Part shown: positions 16,387 through 25,779 of the stretch, one piece after another | Position numbering within the stretch: the stretch's first letter is position 1 | Layout: the number at the start of each line of letters is the position of its first letter | Origin: CAUZJO01 sp963580245 | Lineage (GTDB): Bacteria > Sumerlaeota > Sumerlaeia > MVZB01 | Reading direction: 5' to 3' | NCBI GenBank assembly: GCA_963580245.1 | Contig: CAUZJO010000020.1 | Coordinates: 1 to 39,536, forward strand | DNA length: 39,536 nucleotides | The notes under the pieces: model-generated | Database searches by the model: none | Seen by the model: only the letters and a program-made list of their open reading frames with translations | Told to the model about the DNA's origin: nothing | Program-made: the position numbers and the translations under genes

Positions 16387-19167
16387 ATGAAACTGAAAAG
16401 CCTACTACGCAAGTCTTCGCCCGAACGACTGCGTTCGATCGCCGACTTTTGGGAAATCCCGCTCAACGGTCAGAGCGCGGCGGCCGATGGCGAGACGCTC
16501 GCCGATTATCTCTACCCCCGTCTGCAGTCGCCCTCCCATTTTCGGCAGGCCTATGAGAAGCTGGGCGCCCGCGAGCGTGAATGGGTCTACCTGTCGGCCA
16601 TCCACGGCGGCGAGCTGCCCGTTGAGGAGTTTCGACGCCGTTGCGGCTTCGACAGCGGCCAGCGCATGAGCGAGGCGGTCACGCGCATGGGGGAGCGGGG
16701 TTTCCTGTGGCGCGAGCGTATCCGCGACAAGCTGATCGGGCTGGACCTGGTCGGCATTCCGGAACCCTTTCTGCGCCTGATCGAATTGCCCCCCTACTGG
16801 CAGGGCTTCCTCGGGTTTTATCTGCACGGTTTGGGGAGCGTCCAGCTCAAGTGGATCATGGAGAACACTTTGGGCGAAGGCGGTTCATCGCGCGGGAAGC
16901 AGGCCCTCGTTCATTATGTCCGCCGCAGGATGCTCGATCCCGAGGGCCTCAAGCACGTCCTGAGCGGCCGTCATCCGACGCAACTGGAGATGTTTCAACA
17001 AATCCTGCACAAGAACGGGATGTGCGCGTGGAGAGACCTGCTTGAGGCGGGCGCGTACAAACGGTTCGATCACGGCCGCTCCGAGCTGCTGCGCGAACTC
17101 GTCGAGCAATCGGGCTTGGTGTTTGTCTATCGCTCGGCATCCAATATGTACAACAACCTGCTCATCGCTCCGCGCGACGTGGCTTACACGATCCAATCGG
17201 GCTACCGTAAGGACGAACGCTCGCTGGAGGAACTTGGCCGGCCGGCGCAAGAGATCAATGCGACCCGTGTTCGCCCGCGGCCGCAACTACCGTCCAGCGT
17301 CATCCTCGACAACTCCAACAACATCCTGCGCGACCTCGTGATCCTGTGTGCCTACATCCAGCGCAACCCGGTCAAGATGCTCAACAACGGCAGCCTGGGC
17401 CGAAACGATCTCAAAAAGATCGTCCCGCTGCTCAGCCACAACAAGACGCTTAAATACACGACGTACCTGGCCCTGTTCGCGATCGTGCGCAAGCTGATCA
17501 TCGCCGTGGGCAACCAATGGCGCGTCTCCGGGTCGCTGATCCAGTGGTTGCAACAGGGTCCCCAGGCCTGCTTCCAGGAGGTTTATGATTTTTGGCTCAC
17601 CGCCAATGAATGGAACGAAGAGTTTGTCGACGGTGACGTCGTCCATGCCGACAACTATCCGCAAGACCTGATCAACATCACCGAACTACGCAAACTGGTT
17701 CTGCGCATGTTGCGCAAGCTGCCCAGCCATGCGTGGATCGATTTCAACACGTTCGCCGAGAGCCTACTGCCGCAGATCGCCATCGAGTTGCCGGGGCACG
17801 TCGAGCCGTCGCCCGCCGGCAAGTTCAACCGCCATCCCTCATTGATCATCGAGTCGATGTTGGCCGAATCGCTTTATTGGCTCGGCGTGATCGCGCTGGG
17901 CGTGGCCGACCTCAACGTCGCCCAGCGGCTGGGTTCGCGCCACAATGACGAGATCGCCCCTTATGATCCCGCGCATCCCCTCACCGGCGGCCTGGTTGGG
18001 CGCGACGATACCCGATTCTGTTTCAAGTTAAGCGACTTCGGCGCCGTCCTACTCTCGCGGCCTTACTTGAACCCCGAGAAGGTCTTCGCCCGCATGCCGG
18101 ACCCCGAACTCCCCTACTGTGAGGAGACGCTGTACTTCACCGTTCAACCCAACCAGGAGATCATCACCCCTCCCGATCTGGCGTTGGACCGTCTCTTCCG
18201 GGTCCTTCAGTTCGCCAATATCAAAAAGGTCGACGTCATGACGACCCTCTCGATCACGCGCGAATCCTTGCGGGCGGGGTTGGACACGGGGCTGACGGCG
18301 CCGATGATGATCGAGTTGCTCGGGGCATGCTCGCGCAAGGAGTTGCCGGAAACGGTGCGTCAGCTCGTCAATGAATGCGATTCGTGTCACGGCGAGGTCG
18401 ACATGGGGTTGGCGGGAGGATACCTGAAAGTCAACGATCCGATGCACCTGGAAGAGATCAAGGCCAACAGCAAGATCGCCCCGGCGATCAAGGACGTCTT
18501 CGGCGACCGCCTGATCCTGCTCAATCGCACGGCGGATTTCAAGAAGATCGCCCGCGAACTGCAACGCCTGGGTCACATGCCCCATGTCGATTCGGACAGC
18601 CTGTATGAGACCAACGATGGGTTGTTCCAGGTGACGCTACGGACCGATGAGCTCTACGACCTGCTGGCGATCCTGCGATTCGCGATCTTGATGGAGGGAC
18701 AGACCGGCGAGTCGATCTTCGAGGAACGCGTGCGGCCGCTTTTTCAACGCCTCTCGATCAATGCCCAGGATAAATTCAACCCGAAACTCTACGCCGAGTC
18801 GATTGCCAAGGTCTTCCTCGGCAAATTCGAAAAGGCGACCCAGAAAACGGTCGACGCGGCCACGAAGAAATATCGCCGGCAGGTCAATCGGCTCATGACA
18901 CAGATGCCGCGCACCGGCTCATGCTCGGGCTACCGCGGCCAAAACCCGGCCACCGAGCCCCCCGACATCACCCGACTGATCAAATACGCCATCGAAAACG
19001 AAGTTCAGGTGCGCATCTGTTATCAACGCTCATCGGGCGAGGTCGTCGACGAGGTGATCGAGCCCGAGGGCCTACAGGCGAAGAAAGTGCACGCTTTCTG
19101 CCCGGATCAGGGAGCACATCACACCTACGCACTGGAGCGTGTGCGTTCGGCTTCGATATCCGGCTAA
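16387..19167 (+). CDS. Helicase-associated protein with XPB/Ssl2 N-terminal-like domain and WYL-like C-terminus
   Basis: A 926-residue partner encoded 46 bases after the XPB helicase. It has no Walker motifs. The N-terminal 300 residues are helical winged-helix-like segments (LRSIADFWEIPLNG, YLSAIHGGELPVEEFRRRCG). Residues about 575-735 (TLYFTVQPNQEIITPPDLAL and onward) resemble the helicase_C_3/XPB-Ssl2 N-terminal domain. The last 65 residues (LIKYAIENEVQVRICYQRSS ... HTYALERVRSASISG) look like a WYL-type ligand- or ssDNA-binding domain. Such proteins occur beside XPB homologues in actinobacteria and others, and probably load or regulate the helicase; this is inference from context. No frame break is visible. 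Confidence 0.75.
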   Translation: MKLKSLLRKSSPERLRSIADFWEIPLNGQSAAADGETLADYLYPRLQSPSHFRQAYEKLGAREREWVYLSAIHGGELPVEEFRRRCGFDSGQRMSEAVTRMGERGFLWRERIRDKLIGLDLVGIPEPFLRLIELPPYWQGFLGFYLHGLGSVQLKWIMENTLGEGGSSRGKQALVHYVRRRMLDPEGLKHVLSGRHPTQLEMFQQILHKNGMCAWRDLLEAGAYKRFDHGRSELLRELVEQSGLVFVYRSASNMYNNLLIAPRDVAYTIQSGYRKDERSLEELGRPAQEINATRVRPRPQLPSSVILDNSNNILRDLVILCAYIQRNPVKMLNNGSLGRNDLKKIVPLLSHNKTLKYTTYLALFAIVRKLIIAVGNQWRVSGSLIQWLQQGPQACFQEVYDFWLTANEWNEEFVDGDVVHADNYPQDLINITELRKLVLRMLRKLPSHAWIDFNTFAESLLPQIAIELPGHVEPSPAGKFNRHPSLIIESMLAESLYWLGVIALGVADLNVAQRLGSRHNDEIAPYDPAHPLTGGLVGRDDTRFCFKLSDFGAVLLSRPYLNPEKVFARMPDPELPYCEETLYFTVQPNQEIITPPDLALDRLFRVLQFANIKKVDVMTTLSITRESLRAGLDTGLTAPMMIELLGACSRKELPETVRQLVNECDSCHGEVDMGLAGGYLKVNDPMHLEEIKANSKIAPAIKDVFGDRLILLNRTADFKKIARELQRLGHMPHVDSDSLYETNDGLFQVTLRTDELYDLLAILRFAILMEGQTGESIFEERVRPLFQRLSINAQDKFNPKLYAESIAKVFLGKFEKATQKTVDAATKKYRRQVNRLMTQMPRTGSCSGYRGQNPATEPPDITRLIKYAIENEVQVRICYQRSSGEVVDEVIEPEGLQAKKVHAFCPDQGAHHTYALERVRSASISG

Positions 19168-19172
19168 GCGCG

Positions 19173-19440
19173 TCACGCGGATACTCCGCCTTTTCCAAAG
19201 GCACCGATGACATGTGACGCCGGATAATCCACTTCCAGCTGATAAATGAGCTGGTCCATTCCTTGACGATCCACATACTTCGCATCCAGCGCACCCTTCA
19301 CCGTGATAAGCGCATTTTAAAACTCTCCCGCCGATTGTCCGCATCCAAACGGGATAACGCAAATCAGGGACAGGAAGCATATACTCCTGTGCGTTTTCAT
19401 TGAGTGGCGCCTCATAGCGCATGAAGGTTTTTTGCGTCGC
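19173..19440 (-). pseudogene. Possible decayed small gene between the helicase operon and rimO
   Basis: Piecing frames on the minus strand gives a protein-like run: RYEAPLNENAQEYMLPVPDL, then LSRLDADNRRESFK, then NALITVKGALDAKYVDRQ continuing to GMDQLIYQLEVDYPASHVIG and ending GKGGVSA with a stop at 19173-19175. Frame changes are needed near 19346 and near 19316-19320 (a run of A/T). I do not recognise the family. The run of sensible residues across three frames suggests a broken gene rather than chance, but evidence is weak. The remainder of the 361-base gap shows no other feature. Confidence 0.3.
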
Positions 19441-19528
19441 GGAGCGGATGCCGAAACTTCGCTGAACTGAGCCGCTTCGCACCGACGGCCTTGGGGTATC
19501 GCCCTCCCTCAGAGCGCCCCAAGGGCAA

Positions 19529-20884
19529 TTATAAAGCGTCCACCGGTTTGGCGTAAAGGTCATACGTCTCGGCGCCGGTCACCTCGACGTCCGTAAACTC
19601 GCCGACCGGCAGCTCCTGGTCCGAATCGATGAAGACTTTGCCGTCGATCTCCGGCGCCTCGGCGGGGCTGCGGGCGACCCAGCGGTCGGTGTGCGGGTCG
19701 CGGCCTTCGATCAGGACGCGCGTCTTTTCACCGATTCTTTGTCGATTGAGCTCGTCCGCGATCGGGGCCTGGGTTTGCATCACGGCGTGCCAGCGGCGGT
19801 TGCGCACGCGGCGGGGAACACGGTTGTCCATTGCGGCGGCGGCGGTGTCATCTTCCTTGGAGTATTCAAACGCGCCGAGCCGGTCAAAACGCAGCCGGCG
19901 CATTCCATCCAGCACAAACTCGTGCTCGGCCCGCGTCTCGCCGGGGAAGCCGACGATCATCGTCGTGCGCAGCGTCAGGCCGGGCACCGCGGCGCGCAGC
20001 CGGTCGATCAACTCGAACGTCTTGACCGAATGGAACGGCCGTTTCATCCGGCGCAGCACGTCGGGGTGCAGGTGCTGGAGCGGCATGTCGAGGTAAGGCA
20101 CGATCTTGGGTTCACTCGCCATCACTTCGAGGAATTCGTCCGTAACGAGTCCCGGATAGTAATACAGACAGCGCACCCAAAAATCGCCCGGCAATGCGCA
20201 GAGGTCGCGCAAGAGGTCGGGCAGTCGCACGTCGGGCCAGCGGTCCATGCCGTACATCGACAAATCCTGGGCGACCAGATTGATCTCCTTGACTCCATCG
20301 GCCAGGAGCCGCTCGGCCTCGGCAAGCAGAATCTCGCGCGGCACCGAACGCAACTTGCCCTTCATGAGCGGGATCGAACAAAACGTGCAAGTGTGATTGC
20401 AGCCGTCGGAGACCTTGAGGAAGGCGTGGGGCGTTTTCTCGAGCCGCCGGCGGCGCATGAGGCGGTAGATATCGACCTGGGGCGACTCGGCCAGGTCCGG
20501 ACTCTGCCCGTCGCGCCGGTCGGCTTCCAGGATCAGCTCGGTCAGCCGGCGAAACTGACCGACGCCCACCATCCCGTCGATCTCGGGAACTTCCTTGATC
20601 AGGTCCTCGCCGTAACGCTGCGAGAGGCAGCCGGCCACGAACAACCGCCGCGGATTGCCCTGGCTCCGCTTGCGCTCGGCGAGATCGAGGATCGTCTCGA
20701 TCGACTGCCGCTTGGCGCGGTCGATAAACCCGCAGGTGGTGACGACGACGGCATCCAGCGCTCCCCCGCCGTTGGCTTCCCCGTCCACGACCAGTTCGCA
20801 GCCCGCCTCCTCGAGCATCCCCGCCAGGTATTCGTTATCCACGGTGTTCTTGTCGCAGCCGAGCGTTACGATCCCAACGCGCAT
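19529..20884 (-). CDS. rimO: Ribosomal protein uS12 (S12) methylthiotransferase
   Basis: Radical SAM enzyme that methylthiolates the conserved Asp of ribosomal protein S12. The MiaB/RimO N-terminal cluster ligands are Cys10, Cys51 and Cys86; the radical SAM ligands are Cys162, Cys166 and Cys169 in GCNHTCTFC. VTLGCDKNTVD near the start is the RimO rather than MiaB variant, and the C-terminus has a TRAM-like domain (GEKTRVLIEGRD ... VFIDSDQELPVGEFTDVEVT). The ATG at 20884 is chosen because the protein conventionally starts (M)RVGIVTLGC; the frame is open to 20950. It is divergent from the GT-C gene. About 451 residues, normal. Confidence 0.92.
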   Translation of the reverse strand: MRVGIVTLGCDKNTVDNEYLAGMLEEAGCELVVDGEANGGGALDAVVVTTCGFIDRAKRQSIETILDLAERKRSQGNPRRLFVAGCLSQRYGEDLIKEVPEIDGMVGVGQFRRLTELILEADRRDGQSPDLAESPQVDIYRLMRRRRLEKTPHAFLKVSDGCNHTCTFCSIPLMKGKLRSVPREILLAEAERLLADGVKEINLVAQDLSMYGMDRWPDVRLPDLLRDLCALPGDFWVRCLYYYPGLVTDEFLEVMASEPKIVPYLDMPLQHLHPDVLRRMKRPFHSVKTFELIDRLRAAVPGLTLRTTMIVGFPGETRAEHEFVLDGMRRLRFDRLGAFEYSKEDDTAAAAMDNRVPRRVRNRRWHAVMQTQAPIADELNRQRIGEKTRVLIEGRDPHTDRWVARSPAEAPEIDGKVFIDSDQELPVGEFTDVEVTGAETYDLYAKPVDAL

Positions 20885-20980
20885 CTTGAACTCGCCTCTG
20901 ATTCCTTGATCATCCGAGCGCCGACCGTTCATACTATTTGAGATGGCCAAGCGACACTCTCACTTTATCAATTCCGCGCG

Positions 20981-23236
20981 ATGATAAACAAACCCTATTC
21001 ACCTCCCGGTCAAACGCCGGGCCCGCCCTTGAACCCAACGCCTCCCGCGGATCAGCCGGTTCCCGGCGCGAATCCGCCGACTCGCTCGCCCGGTCCGTGG
21101 CTCGCGCTGGTGGCCCTGGGGGTCTGGGTCTACGTGCTGATCGAATGTCGCTGGATGTTGCGCCTGGAGCCGACGGCTCTCGCGGCGGGCAATCTGTTTT
21201 CCGTGATGCGTGGCTCCTGGGAGTTTCCGGCAAAGGTGCTCATGGGGCTGCTGGGGGGAGCGGCGGTTTTGTTTTCGGTGACCGGGATCGGCTATCTGGC
21301 GCTGGCGGGCATCCCAGGCTGGCGACGGGTGCTGCCCACGATCACCGAGCGACTCGTCTTGGCGCCGCTGGTCGGGGCGGTTCCTTTTTCATTGGTCATC
21401 CTCGGGGCGGGACTGGCGGGTTTCGGCTCGCCCGCGGCTTGCGAGGGCCTTCTGGCAGGCGGTTTGGTGATCGGGGCGCTGGGCTGGCGCATGCTGGTCT
21501 CGGAATGGAGGACGAAGCGCAAACACGCGCTCCCGGCGAGCCACCCGCCGTTCACGGTGTTCCTATGGGTCCTCATCGGCCTGCTCGCGCTGCTCATCGT
21601 GCCCTACACACTTTCGCCCGCCGTCGAGTCCGATGAGCTGCGCTATCATCTGGCCGCGCCGGCCACCTGGCTGCGCGACGGGCGAATCCACACTATCCCC
21701 CACCAGGCCTTCTCCAACTTCCCGTTCCTCGCCGAGATGTTGTTCATGGCGGCGATGGCGGTCGGCGGCGGCGAGGCGGCCAAGCTCGTCCATCTGGGCG
21801 TGGCACCGGTCTGCGTGGGTCTGGTCGCTTTACTGACAAGGCGTTGGATCGGGGAACGCCGGCGCGACTCGACGGCATTGGCCACCGGGCTTGTTTTCGC
21901 GCTCATCCCCTCGGTCCCCATCATCGCGGCCTGGGGTTTCATCGCCATGTTCGTGGCGGCTTACTTTCTGGCGTTTGTCTACGTAACGGGGCGTTCGCTC
22001 GCACAGCCGTCACGCGGGTCCGCCGGGCTGGTCGGCGTGATTGCCGCCGGTGCTCTGGGGACGAAGTACAGTCTGGTTCCCCTGGTTGGGGTGCTCGGGA
22101 TCGTCTGGTTGATCATGCGATGGCGGCAAGGGGGTCCCGGAAAGGCACTGCGCGCGCTGGCCACCGTCGTGATCGTGGATCTGCTTTTGGCGGGGCCGTG
22201 GTACGTGAAAAACCTGGTCTGGACCGGCAATCCCGTTTATCCGGGGGCACACTCCGTCTTCGGCGGCGGTGAGTGGTCGGCCGAGAACACGGCCCTGTTC
22301 CTCCGCAAAGCCGGCGATAAGGGGATGCATTTGAATATCGACTCCCCCCTGCGCGGCCCCCTCGAGTTCCTGATTTCACCCTTCACGACCCTCTTCCATC
22401 CCGACAAGTTCGGATTCCACTTCACCGGGCCTCTTCCACTGATGGGCGCGGTGCTGGTGGTTTGTTGGATCATCGCGTGGGCGATGGGGGGCGGTGGGCG
22501 CGCGATTCGGACTTCGGGGCGGGCAGCGATACCTCCGTGGTGGATCGTCCTGGCCTTGATCGGCTCCTGGGGACTCTGGTTCGTCACGTATCAGAGCATC
22601 CGATTCTTGTTGCCGACGCTGGGGCTGGCGTTGGCGGCGGGCGGCGTGGCTTGGTCACGCTGGATGCGGGCGCCACCGAATTGGATGGCGCGCTTGGCCC
22701 ATATCCTCCTGATCGTCGCGGTCCTCATGTGCTTCAATCTCACGTTCACGATCCTCGGCTCGCCGTCGGCCGCGGGGGGCGCCGGCAAGACCGACGCGAT
22801 CGCGACCGGGCTCGGTTTCCAGCGGCCCGAACACTACCTGGCCCGGCGGCTCAAGTACTACCGAGCCGCCCAGTGGCTGGGCCGTCATGCGGGGCCGGGC
22901 GAGAAGGCCCTGCTGGTCGGCGAGCACCGCACGCTCCATTTCCCACTTCCCATCGTCGCCAGCGACTGGTTCGACACGCCCCAACCTCTCCCCTGGGTCC
23001 GCCGGACGCCCGACAACGACCGGATGCTCGACGTCCTGCTGCGCGAGGGAATTCGCTACATATTCTACAACAAGGGAGAACTGGACCTCTACCGCGCCTC
23101 CGACTTCATCCCGCGCATGAGCCAAACAGAGTATGAGCGCATCGAAACGCTTTGGGATCACCCCCGCCTGACAATGATCCACCAAAGCCCGCTGGAAGGC
23201 ATCTTGATCTACGAGATCGCTCCCACGGACTCCTAG
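20981..23236 (+). CDS. GT-C (family 39-like) membrane glycosyltransferase
   Basis: A 751-residue integral membrane protein with a proline-rich cytosolic N-terminus (residues 1-38) and about ten or more hydrophobic segments. The loop VESDELRYHLAAPATWLRDG near 210-230 carries the acidic pair expected of GT-C enzymes, and PWYVKNLVWTGNPVYPG near 405-420 is a common sequence in ArnT/PMT-like transferases that use polyprenyl-phosphate sugars. A periplasmic C-terminal domain follows the last helix (about 600 onward). It probably transfers a sugar from a lipid carrier to lipid or protein on the outer face of the inner membrane; the substrates are unknown. Three bases after its stop begins a dispersed repeat. 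Confidence 0.8.
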   Translation: MINKPYSPPGQTPGPPLNPTPPADQPVPGANPPTRSPGPWLALVALGVWVYVLIECRWMLRLEPTALAAGNLFSVMRGSWEFPAKVLMGLLGGAAVLFSVTGIGYLALAGIPGWRRVLPTITERLVLAPLVGAVPFSLVILGAGLAGFGSPAACEGLLAGGLVIGALGWRMLVSEWRTKRKHALPASHPPFTVFLWVLIGLLALLIVPYTLSPAVESDELRYHLAAPATWLRDGRIHTIPHQAFSNFPFLAEMLFMAAMAVGGGEAAKLVHLGVAPVCVGLVALLTRRWIGERRRDSTALATGLVFALIPSVPIIAAWGFIAMFVAAYFLAFVYVTGRSLAQPSRGSAGLVGVIAAGALGTKYSLVPLVGVLGIVWLIMRWRQGGPGKALRALATVVIVDLLLAGPWYVKNLVWTGNPVYPGAHSVFGGGEWSAENTALFLRKAGDKGMHLNIDSPLRGPLEFLISPFTTLFHPDKFGFHFTGPLPLMGAVLVVCWIIAWAMGGGGRAIRTSGRAAIPPWWIVLALIGSWGLWFVTYQSIRFLLPTLGLALAAGGVAWSRWMRAPPNWMARLAHILLIVAVLMCFNLTFTILGSPSAAGGAGKTDAIATGLGFQRPEHYLARRLKYYRAAQWLGRHAGPGEKALLVGEHRTLHFPLPIVASDWFDTPQPLPWVRRTPDNDRMLDVLLREGIRYIFYNKGELDLYRASDFIPRMSQTEYERIETLWDHPRLTMIHQSPLEGILIYEIAPTDS

Positions 23237-23239
23237 GCG

Positions 23240-23360
23240 TCTCCAAAAATTCAGTCCCGGCAGGGACGATTGCTTTCAGCCCGCCACGCAAGTGGCGGGA
23301 AATCAGACCGATAACGAATTGGAGTCCCGTAGGGACGACTGCAGACCGGATTCTTAGAGG
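23240..23360 (+). repeat. 120-bp structured dispersed repeat, copy 2
   Basis: Second copy of the element at 8066-8185, same orientation. The three hairpins are conserved: GTCCC-GGCA-GGGAC (23254-23267), CCCGCCAC-GCAA-GTGGCGGG (23280-23299) and GTCCC-GTA-GGGAC (23324-23336). The end repeats have diverged (TCTCCAAAAATT versus GGATTCTTAGAGG), so this copy looks older or differently constrained. It begins immediately after the glycosyltransferase stop codon and could act as its transcript end. Confidence 0.8.
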
Positions 23361-23469
23361 TCCCCTCCTGAACCTCTAGGCTATTCCTCGATGATTCAAT
23401 CGGCGCACACGATGCAGATCGTCCCGCCCAGACCACTCCGACATTGCTCCCATGCCGGGCGGTGGCCGC

Positions 23470-24297
23470 TCAATCAAACAGATCGTCGAATGCCACACGC
23501 TCCAAAACGTCCAGCTTGGTCTCTCGCGAAGCGTTGAGCACGCGGCCGCCGATCCCTTCGATGGACTCCCTGGCCACCTGGAAGGCCCGGCGTTGGGCTT
23601 CCAGGTCGGGCCGTGTCCAGGTCTCGCCGGGCTTGCGATAGTCAGGGTGAAAATGGTTACGCTCGCCGTGCGAGACGAGGATCTCGCCTGAGATGGGGAG
23701 CGACTTGCCGGTCGATGGCGACAGGGTGAACGAGAAGTCGAGGCCGATAAGATAGATCTCGCGCACCCCCATGTAGACGGCCATTTGCAAACAGAAATAG
23801 AGGATCGTGTGGCCCCCGTGGGAGCCTTTCATCATGTCGCTCGAAAACCCGAGCGTCTGTTCTCCGTGCTGGTCGCGAGGATGCGGCAAGAGATAAATGA
23901 CGGTCGCGCGCCGGTCGGGCAGCAAAATGTCGGCGGCTTCCCAGCTGTAGAGCTTGTCCAGCTTCAGCGAGCGCAATTCGCGGCGGTTGTTCAACGCGAC
24001 GAGCTCGTCGGCCACGGCCAGATACGTCGGGCGCCACTCGGTCCGCGCGAAGGCCAGGTAGACCTTGTTGCACCCGATCGTCAACTCGCCCTTGAGCCGG
24101 TCCAGGTCGCTGATCCTGAGGCTCGGGCCGTTGCCGATGATAAAGCAGCGCCGCCCGACGTGGCGGTCCTTGAGCCTGGCGATCCGCGCGTCGTTGAACA
24201 CCATCTGAAGCCCCGACGGCGTCACCGGGATCTTGTGATACTTGATGAAAGTCGGGAGTTTGCGGAGTTTGGTCCGGATGAAACTAATCACGGCCAC
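23470..24297 (-). CDS. DUF115 / MptE-like protein of the surface sugar cluster
   Basis: A 275-residue protein with CFIIGNGPSL near residues 51-60, then TIGCNKVYLAF, SHGGHTILYFCLQMAVYMG and EIYLIGLDFSF. This is the pattern of the DUF115 group, related to archaeal 6-hydroxymethylpterin pyrophosphokinase MptE and common in flagellin-glycosylation and polysaccharide clusters. Its activity in such clusters is not settled; a nucleotide- or sugar-handling role is likely. It is the last gene of the seven-gene minus-strand cluster, 21 bases after the cytidylyltransferase. Confidence 0.7.
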   Translation of the reverse strand: MAVISFIRTKLRKLPTFIKYHKIPVTPSGLQMVFNDARIARLKDRHVGRRCFIIGNGPSLRISDLDRLKGELTIGCNKVYLAFARTEWRPTYLAVADELVALNNRRELRSLKLDKLYSWEAADILLPDRRATVIYLLPHPRDQHGEQTLGFSSDMMKGSHGGHTILYFCLQMAVYMGVREIYLIGLDFSFTLSPSTGKSLPISGEILVSHGERNHFHPDYRKPGETWTRPDLEAQRRAFQVARESIEGIGGRVLNASRETKLDVLERVAFDDLFD

Positions 24298-24318
24298 GCT
24301 GCGGAAGGTCGGTCGAGA

Positions 24319-24999
24319 TCACCCCGCCCGCGCTTCCCCGTGGCGAAGCGAGAACAGCGCCTTGGCGATCTCGAGGTCCTCTTCGGTTTTGATGATGTGG
24401 CCGGCAAGCCGGTCGAGCGGGAAGAAACCGACGCTACCGCTATAGGTCGCCACGCGTTCGGCTTCATGGGCCGTCTTATAGACCGCCGAGCGCCAGCCGG
24501 AGATGCTCCAGGTAATGCGCTGGATCGGGGTCAAGTCCTGCGAGTTGGTCTTGTGCTCGAACGTGAAGTTGACCGGCTCCCCGTCCATCGCACATTCGAT
24601 CTGCTCCAGCGTGCAACTGAGCATCACGTCGTGCGATCCCTCGACCATCGCCTCGGCGAACCCCTTGACCTCCTCGGCGGTCAATAGCGGCGCGATCGAA
24701 TGGACCTGAAACAGGTAGTCGCAGTCATGTTTGGTGAGGAACTCGTAGACGTAATGCTCGCTGGTGGCCTCGTTATTGGCCAGTTCGTCGGGGCGGCGGT
24801 GGAATTTGACGCCTTCGTTTTGAGCGATCTCGGCGAAGACGTCCGCCTCGGAATTGACCCAGATCTCATCGAAGACGTCCGCCTGGACGCACTTACGGAT
24901 CGCCCAGGTGATGATGGGCGCGCCGTGGATCTCACGCAGGTTCTTCTGCTTGAGCCGCTGGCTCCCCAGCCGCGCCGGGATCATCGCGAGCTTGATCAT
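24319..24999 (-). CDS. Acylneuraminate-cytidylyltransferase-family protein (CMP-sugar synthetase-like)
   Basis: A 226-residue nucleotidyltransferase beginning IKLAMIPARLGSQRLKQKNL, the CTP-binding P-loop-like motif of the NeuA/KdsB/PseF group, followed by DEIWVNSEAD and LFQVHSIAPLLTAEEV. This family activates acidic or other sugars as CMP conjugates. It is slightly short compared with NeuA and no neuraminic-acid or Kdo synthase is in the window, so the sugar is unknown. Its neighbours (isomerase, dehydrogenases, phosphatase) suggest it performs the activation step of the cluster. Confidence 0.8.
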   Translation of the reverse strand: MIKLAMIPARLGSQRLKQKNLREIHGAPIITWAIRKCVQADVFDEIWVNSEADVFAEIAQNEGVKFHRRPDELANNEATSEHYVYEFLTKHDCDYLFQVHSIAPLLTAEEVKGFAEAMVEGSHDVMLSCTLEQIECAMDGEPVNFTFEHKTNSQDLTPIQRITWSISGWRSAVYKTAHEAERVATYSGSVGFFPLDRLAGHIIKTEEDLEIAKALFSLRHGEARAG

Positions 25000-25029
25000 C
25001 TCAATCCTCTCGGGCCGGGCATCGCGGCC

Positions 25030-25779
25030 TCAGCCCCACAACGTTTCATGGGCCGCAACCCGTACGCGCCTTGCCCATTTGTTCTTTGGCGACGGCTCCA
25101 AGGAGACGTAACCCCCCGCGGAGCGGACGATCGCGACCCCCGCCGCCACGTCCCACAACATGATTTCATCCTCGGCGTAAGCCTCGACCCGCCCGCACGC
25201 CGCCCAGGCCAGCGAGATCGCCGCCGAGCCGATCATACGGGTCTTCTTGAAGCGGCGGAAGTGCTGGATCATTTCGGCGAATCCCTCGACGCTGTAATCG
25301 CGCCCCACCGGCAACCCGGTCGCCAGGACTGCCTGGGATGGGTCGCGGATTTCGGACACCGCTGTTTCCGTTCCGTTCAACCGCGCCGCGTCGCCGGTGC
25401 CGCCGCTGAAAAGTTCATCCCGATTGAAATCATGGATGACCCCCAAGATCGGGTCCATCCCTTCGACCAGCGCAATCGAAACTCCGCAGATCGGGATGCC
25501 GCGCTTGAAATTCAACGTGCCGTCCAGCGGGTCGATGACCCAAAACGGTCCCCCCGCGGGCACCCCATGTTCGCCGCTCTCCTCGGCCAGGACGGGATGG
25601 GAACTCGCGCCACGGAGCCGATCCAGGATCAGTTGCTCGGCTTCCCGGTCGGCCTTGAGTTTGATGTCACGGCCCTCGGCCGACAAGACCTCCTTGGCGC
25701 CCCCGGCAAGCTCGGCGAGCAACCGTCCGGCCTCCTTCGCCGCCTGTTGGGCCAGTTCTAACTCCCGGCTCCATTTCAT
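25030..25779 (-). CDS. Inositol-monophosphatase-family sugar phosphatase
   Basis: A 249-residue Mg-dependent phosphatase with all family metal ligands: EES at 66-68, DPLDGT at 83-88 and WD at 209-210 in MLWDVAAGVAIVRSAGG. Family members remove phosphate from inositol phosphates, PAP or sugar phosphates. In this cluster a sugar-phosphate substrate is most likely. Its ATG overlaps the stop of the upstream dehydrogenase (ATGA at 25776-25779), indicating translational coupling. Confidence 0.85.
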   Translation of the reverse strand: MKWSRELELAQQAAKEAGRLLAELAGGAKEVLSAEGRDIKLKADREAEQLILDRLRGASSHPVLAEESGEHGVPAGGPFWVIDPLDGTLNFKRGIPICGVSIALVEGMDPILGVIHDFNRDELFSGGTGDAARLNGTETAVSEIRDPSQAVLATGLPVGRDYSVEGFAEMIQHFRRFKKTRMIGSAAISLAWAACGRVEAYAEDEIMLWDVAAGVAIVRSAGGYVSLEPSPKNKWARRVRVAAHETLWG

